Of a stretch of 13,677 bases of DNA, positions 1 through 6,614 are shown in pieces. A program made the translations under genes and the position numbers. The stretch is taken from positions 1-13,677 of the forward strand of contig JBBKWQ010000184.1 in NCBI GenBank assembly GCA_037969115.1, read 5' to 3'. Each line of letters opens with the position of its first letter. The first letter of the stretch is position 1. Below the pieces are notes generated by a model that searched no databases, was not told where the DNA came from, and was given only the letters and a program-made list of their open reading frames with translations. Source of the DNA: JBBKWQ01 sp037969115 (GTDB taxonomy: Bacteria > Actinomycetota > Acidimicrobiia > Acidimicrobiales > Ilumatobacteraceae).

Positions 1-1
1 G

Positions 2-103
2 GCCTCGGTCGTCGTCACGATCGCAATGGCGCTTCTCGTGTCGATCTTCCCTGGGCACGGAGCAGCCCGGCAATCCCCGGTCGAGTCGCTGCGATCCGAG
101 TAA
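2..103 (+). CDS. FtsX/MacB-like ABC transporter permease, C-terminal fragment
   Basis: Only the last 33 codons are in the window; the frame is open to the left edge and stops at TAA 101-103. The peptide has a hydrophobic stretch (SVVVTIAMALLVSIF) followed by PGHGAARQSPVESLRSE. This matches the usual end of FtsX/MacB-type permeases: the last membrane helix, then a cytoplasmic tail of the form P-x-x-x-A-A-R-x-x-P-V-E-x-L-R-x-E. Proteins of this family are the membrane subunits of ABC systems that export lipoproteins, peptides or signals, or that control cell-wall hydrolases. The partner ATPase is not visible. The call rests on this short tail alone, so the family is likely but the substrate cannot be guessed. 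Confidence 0.6.
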   Translation, partial: ASVVVTIAMALLVSIFPGHGAARQSPVESLRSE

Positions 104-140
104 CTGACCTGCTCCGTCCGCCGACATCTGTCGTGCCGGC

Positions 141-171
141 GCCCGTCGTTCCATCTGTCGTGACGACGGGC
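141..171. terminator. Candidate hairpin downstream of the permease fragment
   Basis: A perfect 9-bp stem, GCCCGTCGT (141-149) with ACGACGGGC (163-171), encloses a 13-nt loop. It lies 37 nt after the permease stop and before the next gene. No T-tract follows, so it would be a non-canonical terminator at best. An 11-nt direct repeat, CATCTGTCGTG, occurs at 125-135 and 152-162, the second copy inside this hairpin. A further short hairpin (CCCCG 202-206 / CGGGG 212-216) lies in the leader of the next gene. Confidence 0.3.
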
Positions 172-270
172 AGGGCAGACGCGGGAGGGATGCCAGCTAC
201 ACCCCGCGACACGGGGCACCGCCCTGGAACATGCCGGCGTGCGGGTGCACGATGGAGGCAGAGATCACTG

Positions 271-277
271 AAGGAGG
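271..277 (+). promoter_or_regulatory. Strong ribosome binding site that fixes the start at GTG 285
   Basis: AAGGAGG lies 7 nt upstream of GTG 285. The in-frame ATG at 231 has no comparable Shine-Dalgarno sequence, and the 18 residues it would add look unlike folded protein. The GTG start is therefore preferred. Confidence 0.75.
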
Positions 278-284
278 ATTGATC

Positions 285-1298
285 GTGCGAATCGAACGAA
301 GCATCAACACGGTGTCGTGGATCCCGTCGGACCTGCTGGAGGGAATGGGCAAGGTGGCCACCCGCATGAAGATGGCCCGCCACGATCCTCCTCCACCCGA
401 TCCGATGGGTACCGACGTTGCAGCTGCGATCGAAGACCTTCGGGTGAACGATCGCTTCCGATTCGCAAACCAGTTGCGCGCCTACATCGACGTCGACAGC
501 GCCGGCAAGATCGTCGACTTCGGGTATTGCGGCGGCGGGTTGATCGGGGCGACCACCGTCGGTCTCGGCATCGGGTCGATCACGGTGCCCGCGGTGAAGC
601 TCAACGACCTGAGGGGCGAGCCGGAGGTGACCGGTACGTCCGTGCGGTTCACGCAAACCGTCGGAGGCCGGACCGGGGCGCCGATGCCCCGGGCCGTCAA
701 ACACCCGCCATTCGTCCAGTACTTCGCTCCGATCGTGTGGACGACACTCGAACTGACGATCAACACCGACGGAACACACTCCGGCGTCATGGCCGGCGCA
801 TCAGGTTTTCCGCGGCACTGGGTTTTCGACGACTCGGGCTGTCTCGCCGCCAAGAGCAGCGTGGCCGAGTACAAGAAGTGGATGAACGATTCGTTCGGTC
901 GGCGCACGCCGTGGGGAGACGAGGATTCGCCGGCACTCGTCACAGAGGTCGAGACACGGCTCGAGCGGCAGCTCCAACAGGGGATCATGCGCGGCGGCAA
1001 GAATCCCGACATCCGCCGCGTCAAGGAGGGCAAGACGCTCGTCGAGCAAGGGGCGGCGAGCGACGAACTTTTCCTGTTGCTGAACGGGGTGCTCGTCGTC
1101 GAGGTCGATGGCGAACCGTTGGCGGAGGTCGGCCCCGGTGCGGTCCTCGGCGAGCGCGCCGTACTCGAAGGCGGCGCGAGAACGGCAACGCTCCGCGCCG
1201 TCACCGACTGCAAGGTCGCTGCCGTCCCGTTCGATCGGATCGACCGGGACAAACTCAGCGAACTCTCCACAGGCCATCGGCGCGAACAGAACGCGTAG
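285..1298 (+). CDS. Cyclic-nucleotide-binding-domain protein with uncharacterised N-terminal domain
   Basis: The protein has 337 aa from the GTG start with a strong Shine-Dalgarno. Residues about 243-330 form a cyclic-nucleotide-binding (CAP/PKA regulatory) fold. It shows a beta-roll (KEGKTLVEQG, ELFLLLNGVLVVEVDG) and then a phosphate-binding cassette, GAVLGERAVLEGGARTATLRA, with the Gly-Glu-Arg (289-291) and the ligand-contacting Arg299 present. Binding of cAMP, cGMP or another cyclic nucleotide is therefore plausible. There is no helix-turn-helix after it, so it is not a CRP-type transcription factor. Residues 1-235 match no domain I can name; they contain conserved-looking blocks (WIPSD, DRFRFANQLRAYI, PRHWVFDD, TPWGDEDSPALV). 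From memory, this N-domain/CNB pairing recurs in actinobacteria, but its function is unknown to me. No membrane segment is visible. It is probably monocistronic, with a hairpin just downstream. Confidence 0.85.
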   Translation: MRIERSINTVSWIPSDLLEGMGKVATRMKMARHDPPPPDPMGTDVAAAIEDLRVNDRFRFANQLRAYIDVDSAGKIVDFGYCGGGLIGATTVGLGIGSITVPAVKLNDLRGEPEVTGTSVRFTQTVGGRTGAPMPRAVKHPPFVQYFAPIVWTTLELTINTDGTHSGVMAGASGFPRHWVFDDSGCLAAKSSVAEYKKWMNDSFGRRTPWGDEDSPALVTEVETRLERQLQQGIMRGGKNPDIRRVKEGKTLVEQGAASDELFLLLNGVLVVEVDGEPLAEVGPGAVLGERAVLEGGARTATLRAVTDCKVAAVPFDRIDRDKLSELSTGHRREQNA

Positions 1299-1322
1299 CG
1301 CATCACCGCCCGTTGTGGGCGC

Positions 1323-1359
1323 GATCGATGGGCCCGCCCGGAAGCCAAGCCCATCGATC
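1323..1359. terminator. Bidirectional hairpin between convergent genes
   Basis: A perfect 11-bp inverted repeat, GATCGATGGGC (1323-1333) with GCCCATCGATC (1349-1359), encloses a 15-nt loop. It lies between the stop of the cyclic-nucleotide-binding gene (1298) and the end of the oppositely oriented DUF6458 gene (1403). The position suits a shared terminator, although neither side carries a clear T-run. Confidence 0.5.
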
Positions 1360-1402
1360 AACGGTCACCTGCCCGACGGTGGCGAGCCACCGCACAGGAA
1401 CG

Positions 1403-1651
1403 TCACACTGTCTGCGAGTCTTCGACGTAGTGCTTGCCGTCGTCGGACATGTGCCGCTCGGTGTGCATCCGGGTCTTGGTCATCGACATCCAGCCGGCGC
1501 CTTGGACCGCGGCAACGACGAGGGCGAGTCCGCCTCCAGCCATCATGATCCAGCCGAGCGCGGCCAGGTCGACCCCTTCTGCCTGCCGGTCGACGGCGAA
1601 CGTGACGATTGCGCCGGCAACGAGCAAGATGATTCCGAGTGCTGCAAACAT
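1403..1651 (-). CDS. DUF6458 family small two-helix membrane protein
   Basis: The protein has 82 aa and starts at ATG 1651, with AAAGGA 9 nt upstream. Two hydrophobic helices (about residues 3-21 and 31-52) are joined by a short polar loop containing GVDL, and the second begins with LGWIMMAGG. This is the pattern of the actinobacterial DUF6458 family as I know it (G-x-I-L-x-x-x-G-A-I, then V-G-W-I-L-M). The tail of about 30 residues is charged, with several His and Met. Function is unknown; a role in the membrane is inferred only from topology. A sigma-B-like promoter lies 55 nt upstream of the start codon. The gene therefore probably has its own transcript rather than being the last gene of the operon ending at 1785. 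A longer open frame to 2008 overlaps the PLD gene and is not needed. Confidence 0.8.
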   Translation of the reverse strand: MFAALGIILLVAGAIVTFAVDRQAEGVDLAALGWIMMAGGGLALVVAAVQGAGWMSMTKTRMHTERHMSDDGKHYVEDSQTV

Positions 1652-1706
1652 ATGGCTGATTCCTTTCGCTGTGTTCGAACCGATCGGCTCGATCTGTGGC
1701 GGATGT

Positions 1707-1732
1707 GTACCCCGGCGTTCGTCAGCCCAAAC
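1707..1732 (-). promoter_or_regulatory. Sigma-B/SigF-like promoter for the DUF6458 gene
   Basis: On the minus strand, GTTT (1732-1729) and GGGTAC (1712-1707) are separated by 16 nt. The known consensus for this sigma class is GTTT-N13 to 17-GGGTAT. There are 55 nt between the -10 element and ATG 1651, which leaves room for the Shine-Dalgarno. The region is intergenic, after the PLD stop at 1785. Confidence 0.6.
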
Positions 1733-1768
1733 AACCTCAACCCGATCTCTCAGAACAATCTGCGACAG

Positions 1769-1780
1769 CGCCGGCCGGCG
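1769..1780. other. 12-nt perfect palindrome just after the PLD stop
   Basis: CGCCGGCCGGCG reads the same on both strands and begins 4 nt beyond the PLD gene's stop codon. It could form only a short 4-bp hairpin. It may be a weak terminator of the five-gene operon or chance in GC-rich DNA. Confidence 0.2.
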
Positions 1781-1784
1781 ACCG

Positions 1785-2984
1785 TCACATCCAGGGACGG
1801 AGGAGGTGCATTGTCCGCTCGAGCACTCGCTGCGGAGCGCCGCGGCGCCCCCAACGCGACGGTTCGAGCTCGTCGCTGAACTCGAGATCGGCATCGAAGT
1901 CGTCATCGAGCGCAGCGGCGATCTCGTCGTCGAACACGACCAAGTTGACTTCTTCGTCGAGTGACGTCGACCGGTGGTTGCAGTTCGCCGAGCCGACCAC
2001 TGCGACACTGCCGTCGACGGTCATCGTCTTGGCGTGCAGCATCGAAGGTTGGTAACACGAGATCGTGACGCCGGCGTCGAGCAGCGGCCGGTACCGGGCC
2101 TCGCCGGCGAGCTGGACGAAGCGCTTGTCGGCTTCGGGCCCGGGCAGCAACAGACCGACATCGACACCGCGCTCGGCGGCCCGGATCAGCCGCATCTGGA
2201 GGTCGTCGTCGGGCACGAAGTACGCGGTCGTGATGCGGATTCGACGCTCGGCCAACTCCACCAGCGACCGCACGTTCATCGAGATCGGGTTCCAGCCCGG
2301 CTCGGCCGTCCCCCTGATCACCTGGACCAGGCTGTCGCCATCGGATTGGAGCTCGGGGAACAGGTCGACGGCAGGCTCGAACAGGGTCGGCTCGGCCTCG
2401 ATCCAGTTGTCGATGAACGCACCACGCAGGCCGGCGACCGCCGGACCCGTGATCCGGATGTGCGTGTCGCGCCACGCCCCCTTGGTTCGACCGTCACCCA
2501 ACCATTCATCGGCGATCCCGACCCCGCCGGTGAAGCCGACCTGTTCGTCGCACACCATCACCTTGCGATGGGTGCGGTGCATCGCCTGGATCGGGTGGCG
2601 CGGATCTGGTGGCCGGAAGAACCTCACGTCGGCACCTGCCGAGGTCATGCGGTCGATCAATGCCTGGTCGATCGGGCGGGCTCCGACCCCGTCGAGCAGG
2701 ACGCGTACTCTGACCCCCCGGCGGGCTGCAAGCGAGAGCGCCGTCGCGAACTCCAGTGCGATCTCTCCCGACCAGTAGACGAACGTCAACAGGTCGACCG
2801 AGCGGTCGGCACCTTCGATCGCTCCGAGCATGGCCGGGAAGATCTCGTCACCGTTGCGGAGCAGCTCGAGGCAATTGCCCGACGTGGCCGGCACACCGCT
2901 GACCGCCGTCAACACCCGGCACAGCTCGCGGGTGCGCGCGGACGTCTGGAGCGGCAGAGTCGTGCCGTCTGGGACGTCGCTCAC
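1785..2984 (-). CDS. Phospholipase D / cardiolipin synthase family protein
   Basis: The protein has 399 aa with two PLD (HKD) motifs: H139-x-K141-x4-D146 (HRKVMVCD) followed by GFTGG, and H317-x-K319-x4-D324 (HAKTMTVD) followed by GSAN. Both catalytic sets are complete. Surrounding blocks (YWSGEIALEF, GVRVRVLLDGVGA, TTAYFVPDD) resemble bacterial cardiolipin synthases, which join two phosphatidylglycerols or swap headgroups by transphosphatidylation. It lacks the two N-terminal membrane helices of ClsA-type enzymes, so it is more like ClsB or a soluble or peripheral PLD. The start is GTG 2984, which overlaps the upstream PAP2 gene's stop by 4 nt (GTGA), with AGGTGA 6 nt before it. It is the last gene of the five-gene unit. 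Substrate choice (cardiolipin synthesis versus phospholipid hydrolysis to phosphatidate) cannot be decided from sequence. Confidence 0.85.
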   Translation of the reverse strand: MSDVPDGTTLPLQTSARTRELCRVLTAVSGVPATSGNCLELLRNGDEIFPAMLGAIEGADRSVDLLTFVYWSGEIALEFATALSLAARRGVRVRVLLDGVGARPIDQALIDRMTSAGADVRFFRPPDPRHPIQAMHRTHRKVMVCDEQVGFTGGVGIADEWLGDGRTKGAWRDTHIRITGPAVAGLRGAFIDNWIEAEPTLFEPAVDLFPELQSDGDSLVQVIRGTAEPGWNPISMNVRSLVELAERRIRITTAYFVPDDDLQMRLIRAAERGVDVGLLLPGPEADKRFVQLAGEARYRPLLDAGVTISCYQPSMLHAKTMTVDGSVAVVGSANCNHRSTSLDEEVNLVVFDDEIAAALDDDFDADLEFSDELEPSRWGRRGAPQRVLERTMHLLRPWM

Positions 2985-3763
2985 CGCGTATCACCTGCTC
3001 CGACCAAGTCGTGTGCTCGATCGTGGCGCTCGGGCGACTCGTCTGCCGGCAACGTGCGATGCACCACGTGGTACATCACGACGAGAACCACGAGGCCGAT
3101 CACCACTCCGGCCACAGCATCAGTGAGGTAGTGCATGCCGAGGTACAAACGGGAGGCGGCGATCGCGGGTGGGATCAGCATCGCAACGGCAACACCGACA
3201 GCTCGCGGCCCGGCTCGCCGTGTGCGCATGAAGATCACGACCGCCAGCCCCACGTAGAACACGGTCGCAGCTGCGATGTGACCGCTTGGCCAGCTGTTCG
3301 TCGGAGCGCCGTCGAGTCGTTCAACCGGAGGGCGTTCACGTCCGACGAGCATGGTGGACAGACCGAAGATCGACACCTCGAGCAGCAACCCGCCGAACAC
3401 CAGGGCGTACTCGTGCCAACGTCGAAACAGCCAGAGGAAGACCGGGAGCAGCACGACGCCGAGCAGCACTTTTGTGAGGGTGTCGCTGAGCATCGAGGTG
3501 CGTTCAGCGATGGTATTCCAACGATCGGTGCGGGCGTCCTCCAGCCAGAGATTGATCCGTTCATCGGCGCGACCGGCCGCACTCGGCTCCCACCACTCGA
3601 CGACCATCCATCCGATCGCGGTGGAGACCGCGGTCGCGATGACGAACGTCGTGGTCATGAGCCAGAGGCCGCGCCGGTCGATCGGCGACTCGGTCCAGGC
3701 GATCGGCCGCCGGACGTCGGGATCGAGTGTGGCTGTCGTGTCGGTGTGGGTGCCGGCGCTCAT
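2981..3763 (-). CDS. PAP2-family membrane lipid phosphatase
   Basis: The protein has 260 aa and about six predicted membrane segments. Two PAP2 catalytic motifs are intact: PSGH at 159-162, and SRLYLGMHYLTD (204-215) with Arg205, His211 and Asp215 in the SR-x5-H-x3-D spacing. The first motif ends in RERP (142-145), but the Lys expected seven residues before the final Arg is Thr137. Family members remove phosphate from phosphatidate, phosphatidylglycerol phosphate or undecaprenyl diphosphate on the membrane. The start ATG lies 6 nt after the PPK2 stop, and its Shine-Dalgarno (GAGGAG) overlaps that stop codon with unusually short spacing, which suggests coupled translation. In this operon, dephosphorylation of phosphatidate made by the upstream lipid kinase or by PLD is an attractive role, but it is inferred. 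Confidence 0.85.
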   Translation of the reverse strand: MSAGTHTDTTATLDPDVRRPIAWTESPIDRRGLWLMTTTFVIATAVSTAIGWMVVEWWEPSAAGRADERINLWLEDARTDRWNTIAERTSMLSDTLTKVLLGVVLLPVFLWLFRRWHEYALVFGGLLLEVSIFGLSTMLVGRERPPVERLDGAPTNSWPSGHIAAATVFYVGLAVVIFMRTRRAGPRAVGVAVAMLIPPAIAASRLYLGMHYLTDAVAGVVIGLVVLVVMYHVVHRTLPADESPERHDRAHDLVGAGDTR

Positions 3764-3769
3764 GACTCC

Positions 3770-4612
3770 TCAGTTGGGTCGGGCGAGTCGTCCTCGCAGG
3801 GTCTCGATGTCGGTCTCGGCGTCGAGCTCCGGGTACTGCTCGCCAAAGCGTTCGAAGTGCTCGATGAGGAGCGACGCGATCGCCCAGTTGCGGTGCCATT
3901 TGTGGTCGGAAGGCACGATGAACCACGGCGCTGTCGCGGTCGACGACCGGCCGATCGCCTTGCCGTAGACCACCTCCCACTCGGGCCACCGGCCGCGAGT
4001 GTCGAGATCGGCCTCCGAGAACTTCCAACGCTTGTCGCGGCGGCGGAGGCGACGGAGCAGACGCTCGCGCTGCTCGTCGTACGAGATGTGCAGGAAACAC
4101 TTGACGATCGTCACGCCGTTGTCGACGAGCTCGTTCTCGAATTCGACGATCTCGTCGATTCTCGCGTCGAACTCGTCGCCGTCCATCCCGTCGTGAACCG
4201 CCGGCACGAACACGTCCTCGTAGTGAGATCGGTCGAACACCACCAGCTCGCCCGGCTGCGGAGCCTCGCGTCGGATCCGCCCGAGGAAGTGTTCCGCGCG
4301 CTCGTCACCTTCTGGTTCCGTGAAGCTCGCAGTTCGGACCCTGGCCGGGTTCATCGCCGAGACGACGTGTTTGATCGTGCCGTTCTTGCCCGAGCAGTCG
4401 AGGCCCTGCAGCACCAGCAGGATCGCGTGTTCCTCATTGGCCATCATCAGCTCGTGAAGGTCGAACAGGCGCGGTCGAAGTGTCGATGTGAGTTCGTCCT
4501 TGGCTTCGGACTTGTCGATCATCGTCAAGCCGGGATCGAAGCCGGCGACGATGACGTCGACACCCGTGGGCGCCATCAGCATGCTCGACAGGGGGGCGGT
4601 CGGGGCCGACAT
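3770..4612 (-). CDS. PPK2-family polyphosphate:nucleotide phosphotransferase
   Basis: The protein has 280 aa, a normal length for one-domain PPK2. These cytoplasmic enzymes transfer phosphate between inorganic polyphosphate and nucleotides, usually making ADP or ATP from AMP or ADP at the expense of polyphosphate. Visible parts are a Walker A loop, GLDCSGKNGT (70-79); a Walker B-like FDRSHYED (126-133); and a basic lid, RRLRRRDKRWKFSEADLDTR (187-206), of the PPK2 type. The stretch after Walker A is divergent: the usual FKxPTxxE...FLWR block reads FTEPEGDERAEHFLGRIRR, without the Trp. ATG 4612 shares its A with the TGA of the upstream kinase gene (TGATG), so translation is probably coupled. 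The frame stays open further upstream, but that part only mirrors the kinase gene. Whether it runs towards ATP or polyphosphate cannot be told. Confidence 0.88.
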   Translation of the reverse strand: MSAPTAPLSSMLMAPTGVDVIVAGFDPGLTMIDKSEAKDELTSTLRPRLFDLHELMMANEEHAILLVLQGLDCSGKNGTIKHVVSAMNPARVRTASFTEPEGDERAEHFLGRIRREAPQPGELVVFDRSHYEDVFVPAVHDGMDGDEFDARIDEIVEFENELVDNGVTIVKCFLHISYDEQRERLLRRLRRRDKRWKFSEADLDTRGRWPEWEVVYGKAIGRSSTATAPWFIVPSDHKWHRNWAIASLLIEHFERFGEQYPELDAETDIETLRGRLARPN

Positions 4613-5547
4613 CAGCAGCGCACCCGAAGTGAGCGACGTTCGACGCCGAACGTGAGTCGATCGGTGGGCGGGCGATCCTCGCCGTCGAGCTCGTAGGCGA
4701 CCGGGCGATCGAGCTGGACGGAAATCGTCGTGCCGCGGAACCGGCGGACGAGCTCGACAGGTTGCGCCCGCCCCCGAACCAGACGCCACGCGACCCGAAC
4801 CCAGTCGACCGCTCGCTCGGCGGTGAGCACGGCAATATCGAGCACGCCGTCGTCCGGCGATGCATCTGGAAAGACCTCGAGCCCGCCGGTCACCGCGCCG
4901 CAGTTGCCGACCAAGACCATCGCTGTGCGACCCGACCACACCTCGCTGCCGTCGACGTCGACGGTGGCGCCCACCAGCTTGGCCGGCACATGGCGAGCGC
5001 CCGAGACCATGTAAGCGACGCTGCCGAAACGGCGCTTCACCTTCGGATTGGCGTCTCTGATCATCAGTGCGTCGAACCCGACGCCGGCCATCACCGTGAA
5101 CCGCTCCTGGTTGACCGACGCCACGTCGAGTTCGCGCGTGTCGCCGCTCACGGCAGTGGGCACGGCGTCGAGCCCGTCGGCAAGACCGAGGTTGGTGGCA
5201 AGCAGATTGCCGGTCCCGAGCGGGACGACGCCGAGCGCGACGTCGGTGCCGGCGAGCGACTCGGTGACCGCTCGCACCGTGCCATCGCCACCGCAGGCGA
5301 TCACGGTGTCGCTCCCGGTTTCGACGGCCTCGCGGGCCTGGCCAGTGCCGGGGTCGTCTTCGCTGGTCGGTGTCCAGCGAAGGCCGACGGGCGCGCCATC
5401 GAAGGCCGCACGCAGGTCTGCGGTGTCGCTCGCGCCGCCGCTGGCGGGGTTGTAGACGACGGTGACCGTGCGGTGCGCCGCCACGGCGGCGTTTCCGATC
5501 GGGCCGTCGCTGTGCGGGATCGCCGTAGCGGATCTTGGTTCGTTCAT
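4612..5547 (-). CDS. Diacylglycerol kinase-like lipid kinase (DAGK catalytic domain)
   Basis: The protein has 311 aa. The N-terminal nucleotide-binding half shows VVYNPASGG (30-38), ACGGDGTVRAV with GGDGT at 86-90, and PLGTGNLLATNLGL with GTGN at 111-114. The C-terminal half carries ELDGE (286-290). This order is diagnostic for the DgkB/YegS/sphingosine-kinase family, which phosphorylates diacylglycerol or related lipids with ATP. There is no membrane helix, so it would act as a peripheral enzyme at the cytoplasmic face. ATG 5547 overlaps the DUF1206 stop by 4 nt (ATGA) and has GGAGGA 6 nt upstream. The likely product, phosphatidic acid, would be a substrate for the PAP2 enzyme two genes on. 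The adjacent PPK2 could regenerate its ATP; both links are inference. Confidence 0.88.
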   Translation of the reverse strand: MNEPRSATAIPHSDGPIGNAAVAAHRTVTVVYNPASGGASDTADLRAAFDGAPVGLRWTPTSEDDPGTGQAREAVETGSDTVIACGGDGTVRAVTESLAGTDVALGVVPLGTGNLLATNLGLADGLDAVPTAVSGDTRELDVASVNQERFTVMAGVGFDALMIRDANPKVKRRFGSVAYMVSGARHVPAKLVGATVDVDGSEVWSGRTAMVLVGNCGAVTGGLEVFPDASPDDGVLDIAVLTAERAVDWVRVAWRLVRGRAQPVELVRRFRGTTISVQLDRPVAYELDGEDRPPTDRLTFGVERRSLRVRC

Positions 5548-6443
5548 GAGTTGTCCTCCAGCCGACGACGACGATGGCTCAACAGGCAGAAGGCTCCATA
5601 CAGCACCAAACCGACGGCGCAGAACCAGACGAAGAGCGCACCGGTCGACGAGGTTGCGACTCGACGGAGGGCTCCGTCGAAGCCACGGGCGTCGTTCGGG
5701 TCGAACTGGATCGCAGCACGCAGGACGAAGAAGCCCACCAGGATGGTCACCACTCCCCGACCGATCCAGCCGGCGACACCAGCCACCACCAGCGTCTTTG
5801 CCACGGCGTCGCCGCCGTTCTGACGGACACCATCCAGATCGTCGACGAAGCTGCGCATGATGCCCTTGCGCACGACGAAGTACAGGCCGACGGCGATGAA
5901 GACGATGCCGGCGATCACGATCAACACACGACCCCAGCCGGTGTCCATCAGCGATCGCGAGAGTCGTTCCACCGAGTTGTCGCTGCCCGGGTCGCTGCCG
6001 CGGAGCGCGGTCCGACCGGCAACGAAGGCCAGCACGGCGTAGAAGACCGCCGAGAACAAGTAACCGACACGATCCATCCACGCCGTCATGCCCTGGTCGC
6101 GGATCACCGCTACGCTGAGCACGCGCCAGGCGCAGTAGAGCGCAAGACCCACCGCCAGGATCGCCAGCAGGAAGCGACCGGCCGGCTGCTCGAGCACCTG
6201 GCCGAGCGCGCCTTTCGGAGATGCTTCGTCGTCGGTGGGTTGCTGCCGAGCGATGCTGATCGCAGTGGCGCCCATCAGGAAGTAGACGACACCCTTCGCG
6301 ATCCATCCGAGCTGTGTCACCGTCTGGATGATCGGCCGCTGTCGAACGGCCTCATCGACGCCGTCGGCGACGACTTCGGCGACGCCGTCGCCGGAGCCGG
6401 CCGACGGCGATGAGACCGCCTGGTCGGAGTGGACCGCTTGCAT
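5544..6443 (-). CDS. DUF1206 six-helix membrane protein
   Basis: The protein has 299 aa from ATG 6443 (GAGGAG 5 nt upstream). An ATG 14 codons earlier has no comparable ribosome site. After a polar N-terminus of about 40 residues come three similar repeats, at roughly 43-115, 122-195 and 220-295. Each has two membrane helices and opens with a G-(W/Y)-x-x-(K/R/S)-(G/A)-V-x-Y/T pattern (GWIAKGVVYFLMG, GYLFSAVFYAVLA, GWIGRGVVTILVG). Three tandem two-helix repeats are the hallmark of DUF1206, a family without an established function. It is the first gene of the five-gene unit, 51 nt after a sigma-B-like -10 element. Its constant company here with lipid enzymes suggests a membrane-linked role, but nothing in the sequence shows catalysis. 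Confidence 0.85.
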   Translation of the reverse strand: MQAVHSDQAVSSPSAGSGDGVAEVVADGVDEAVRQRPIIQTVTQLGWIAKGVVYFLMGATAISIARQQPTDDEASPKGALGQVLEQPAGRFLLAILAVGLALYCAWRVLSVAVIRDQGMTAWMDRVGYLFSAVFYAVLAFVAGRTALRGSDPGSDNSVERLSRSLMDTGWGRVLIVIAGIVFIAVGLYFVVRKGIMRSFVDDLDGVRQNGGDAVAKTLVVAGVAGWIGRGVVTILVGFFVLRAAIQFDPNDARGFDGALRRVATSSTGALFVWFCAVGLVLYGAFCLLSHRRRRLEDNS

Positions 6444-6494
6444 GATGTCTCCTCGTCTCTCGGATTCCCCACGTGCGCTGAGCACGCTAGGTCA

Positions 6495-6521
6495 GTACCA
6501 CGTTGCGGACCCGCTCAAACC
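6495..6521 (-). promoter_or_regulatory. Sigma-B/SigF-like promoter for the five-gene lipid/polyphosphate operon
   Basis: On the minus strand, GGTTT (6521-6517) is followed after 16 nt by TGGTAC (6500-6495). The -10 has one mismatch at its first base to the GGGTA core; the -35 is perfect. It lies in the only intergenic stretch before the operon, with 51 nt to ATG 6443, about the same leader length as for the DUF6458 gene. Confidence 0.5.
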
Positions 6522-6614
6522 ACGACGAGGCGTTTCGTTCACACGGGCCGAGTGAATGTCTTCCGAGTGACCGTCGGCGTCTGAACTGCTGCGGGTAACC
6601 GGCTGCCGGCGTTG

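Noticed and set aside
15..779. Open frame of 254 codons on the minus strand
   Set aside because: It lies antisense to the permease fragment, its intergenic region and the cyclic-nucleotide-binding gene. The predicted protein is Arg/His/Asp-rich with no domain; it is the mirror frame of a GC-rich gene.
317..1879. 520-codon plus-strand frame across three genes
   Set aside because: It overlaps the well-supported cyclic-nucleotide-binding gene in another frame and runs antisense through DUF6458. The translation is low-complexity Arg/Gly/Pro.
3011..4696. 561-codon plus-strand frame antisense to PAP2 and PPK2
   Set aside because: Composition (His, Asp, Glu and Arg runs) is that of a complementary-strand shadow, and the minus strand holds two clear enzymes with intact catalytic motifs.
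4612..6306. Upstream extension of the lipid-kinase frame to 564 codons
   Set aside because: The extra 253 codons only mirror DUF1206 in another frame. ATG 5547, with a strong Shine-Dalgarno and ATGA overlap, is the better start.
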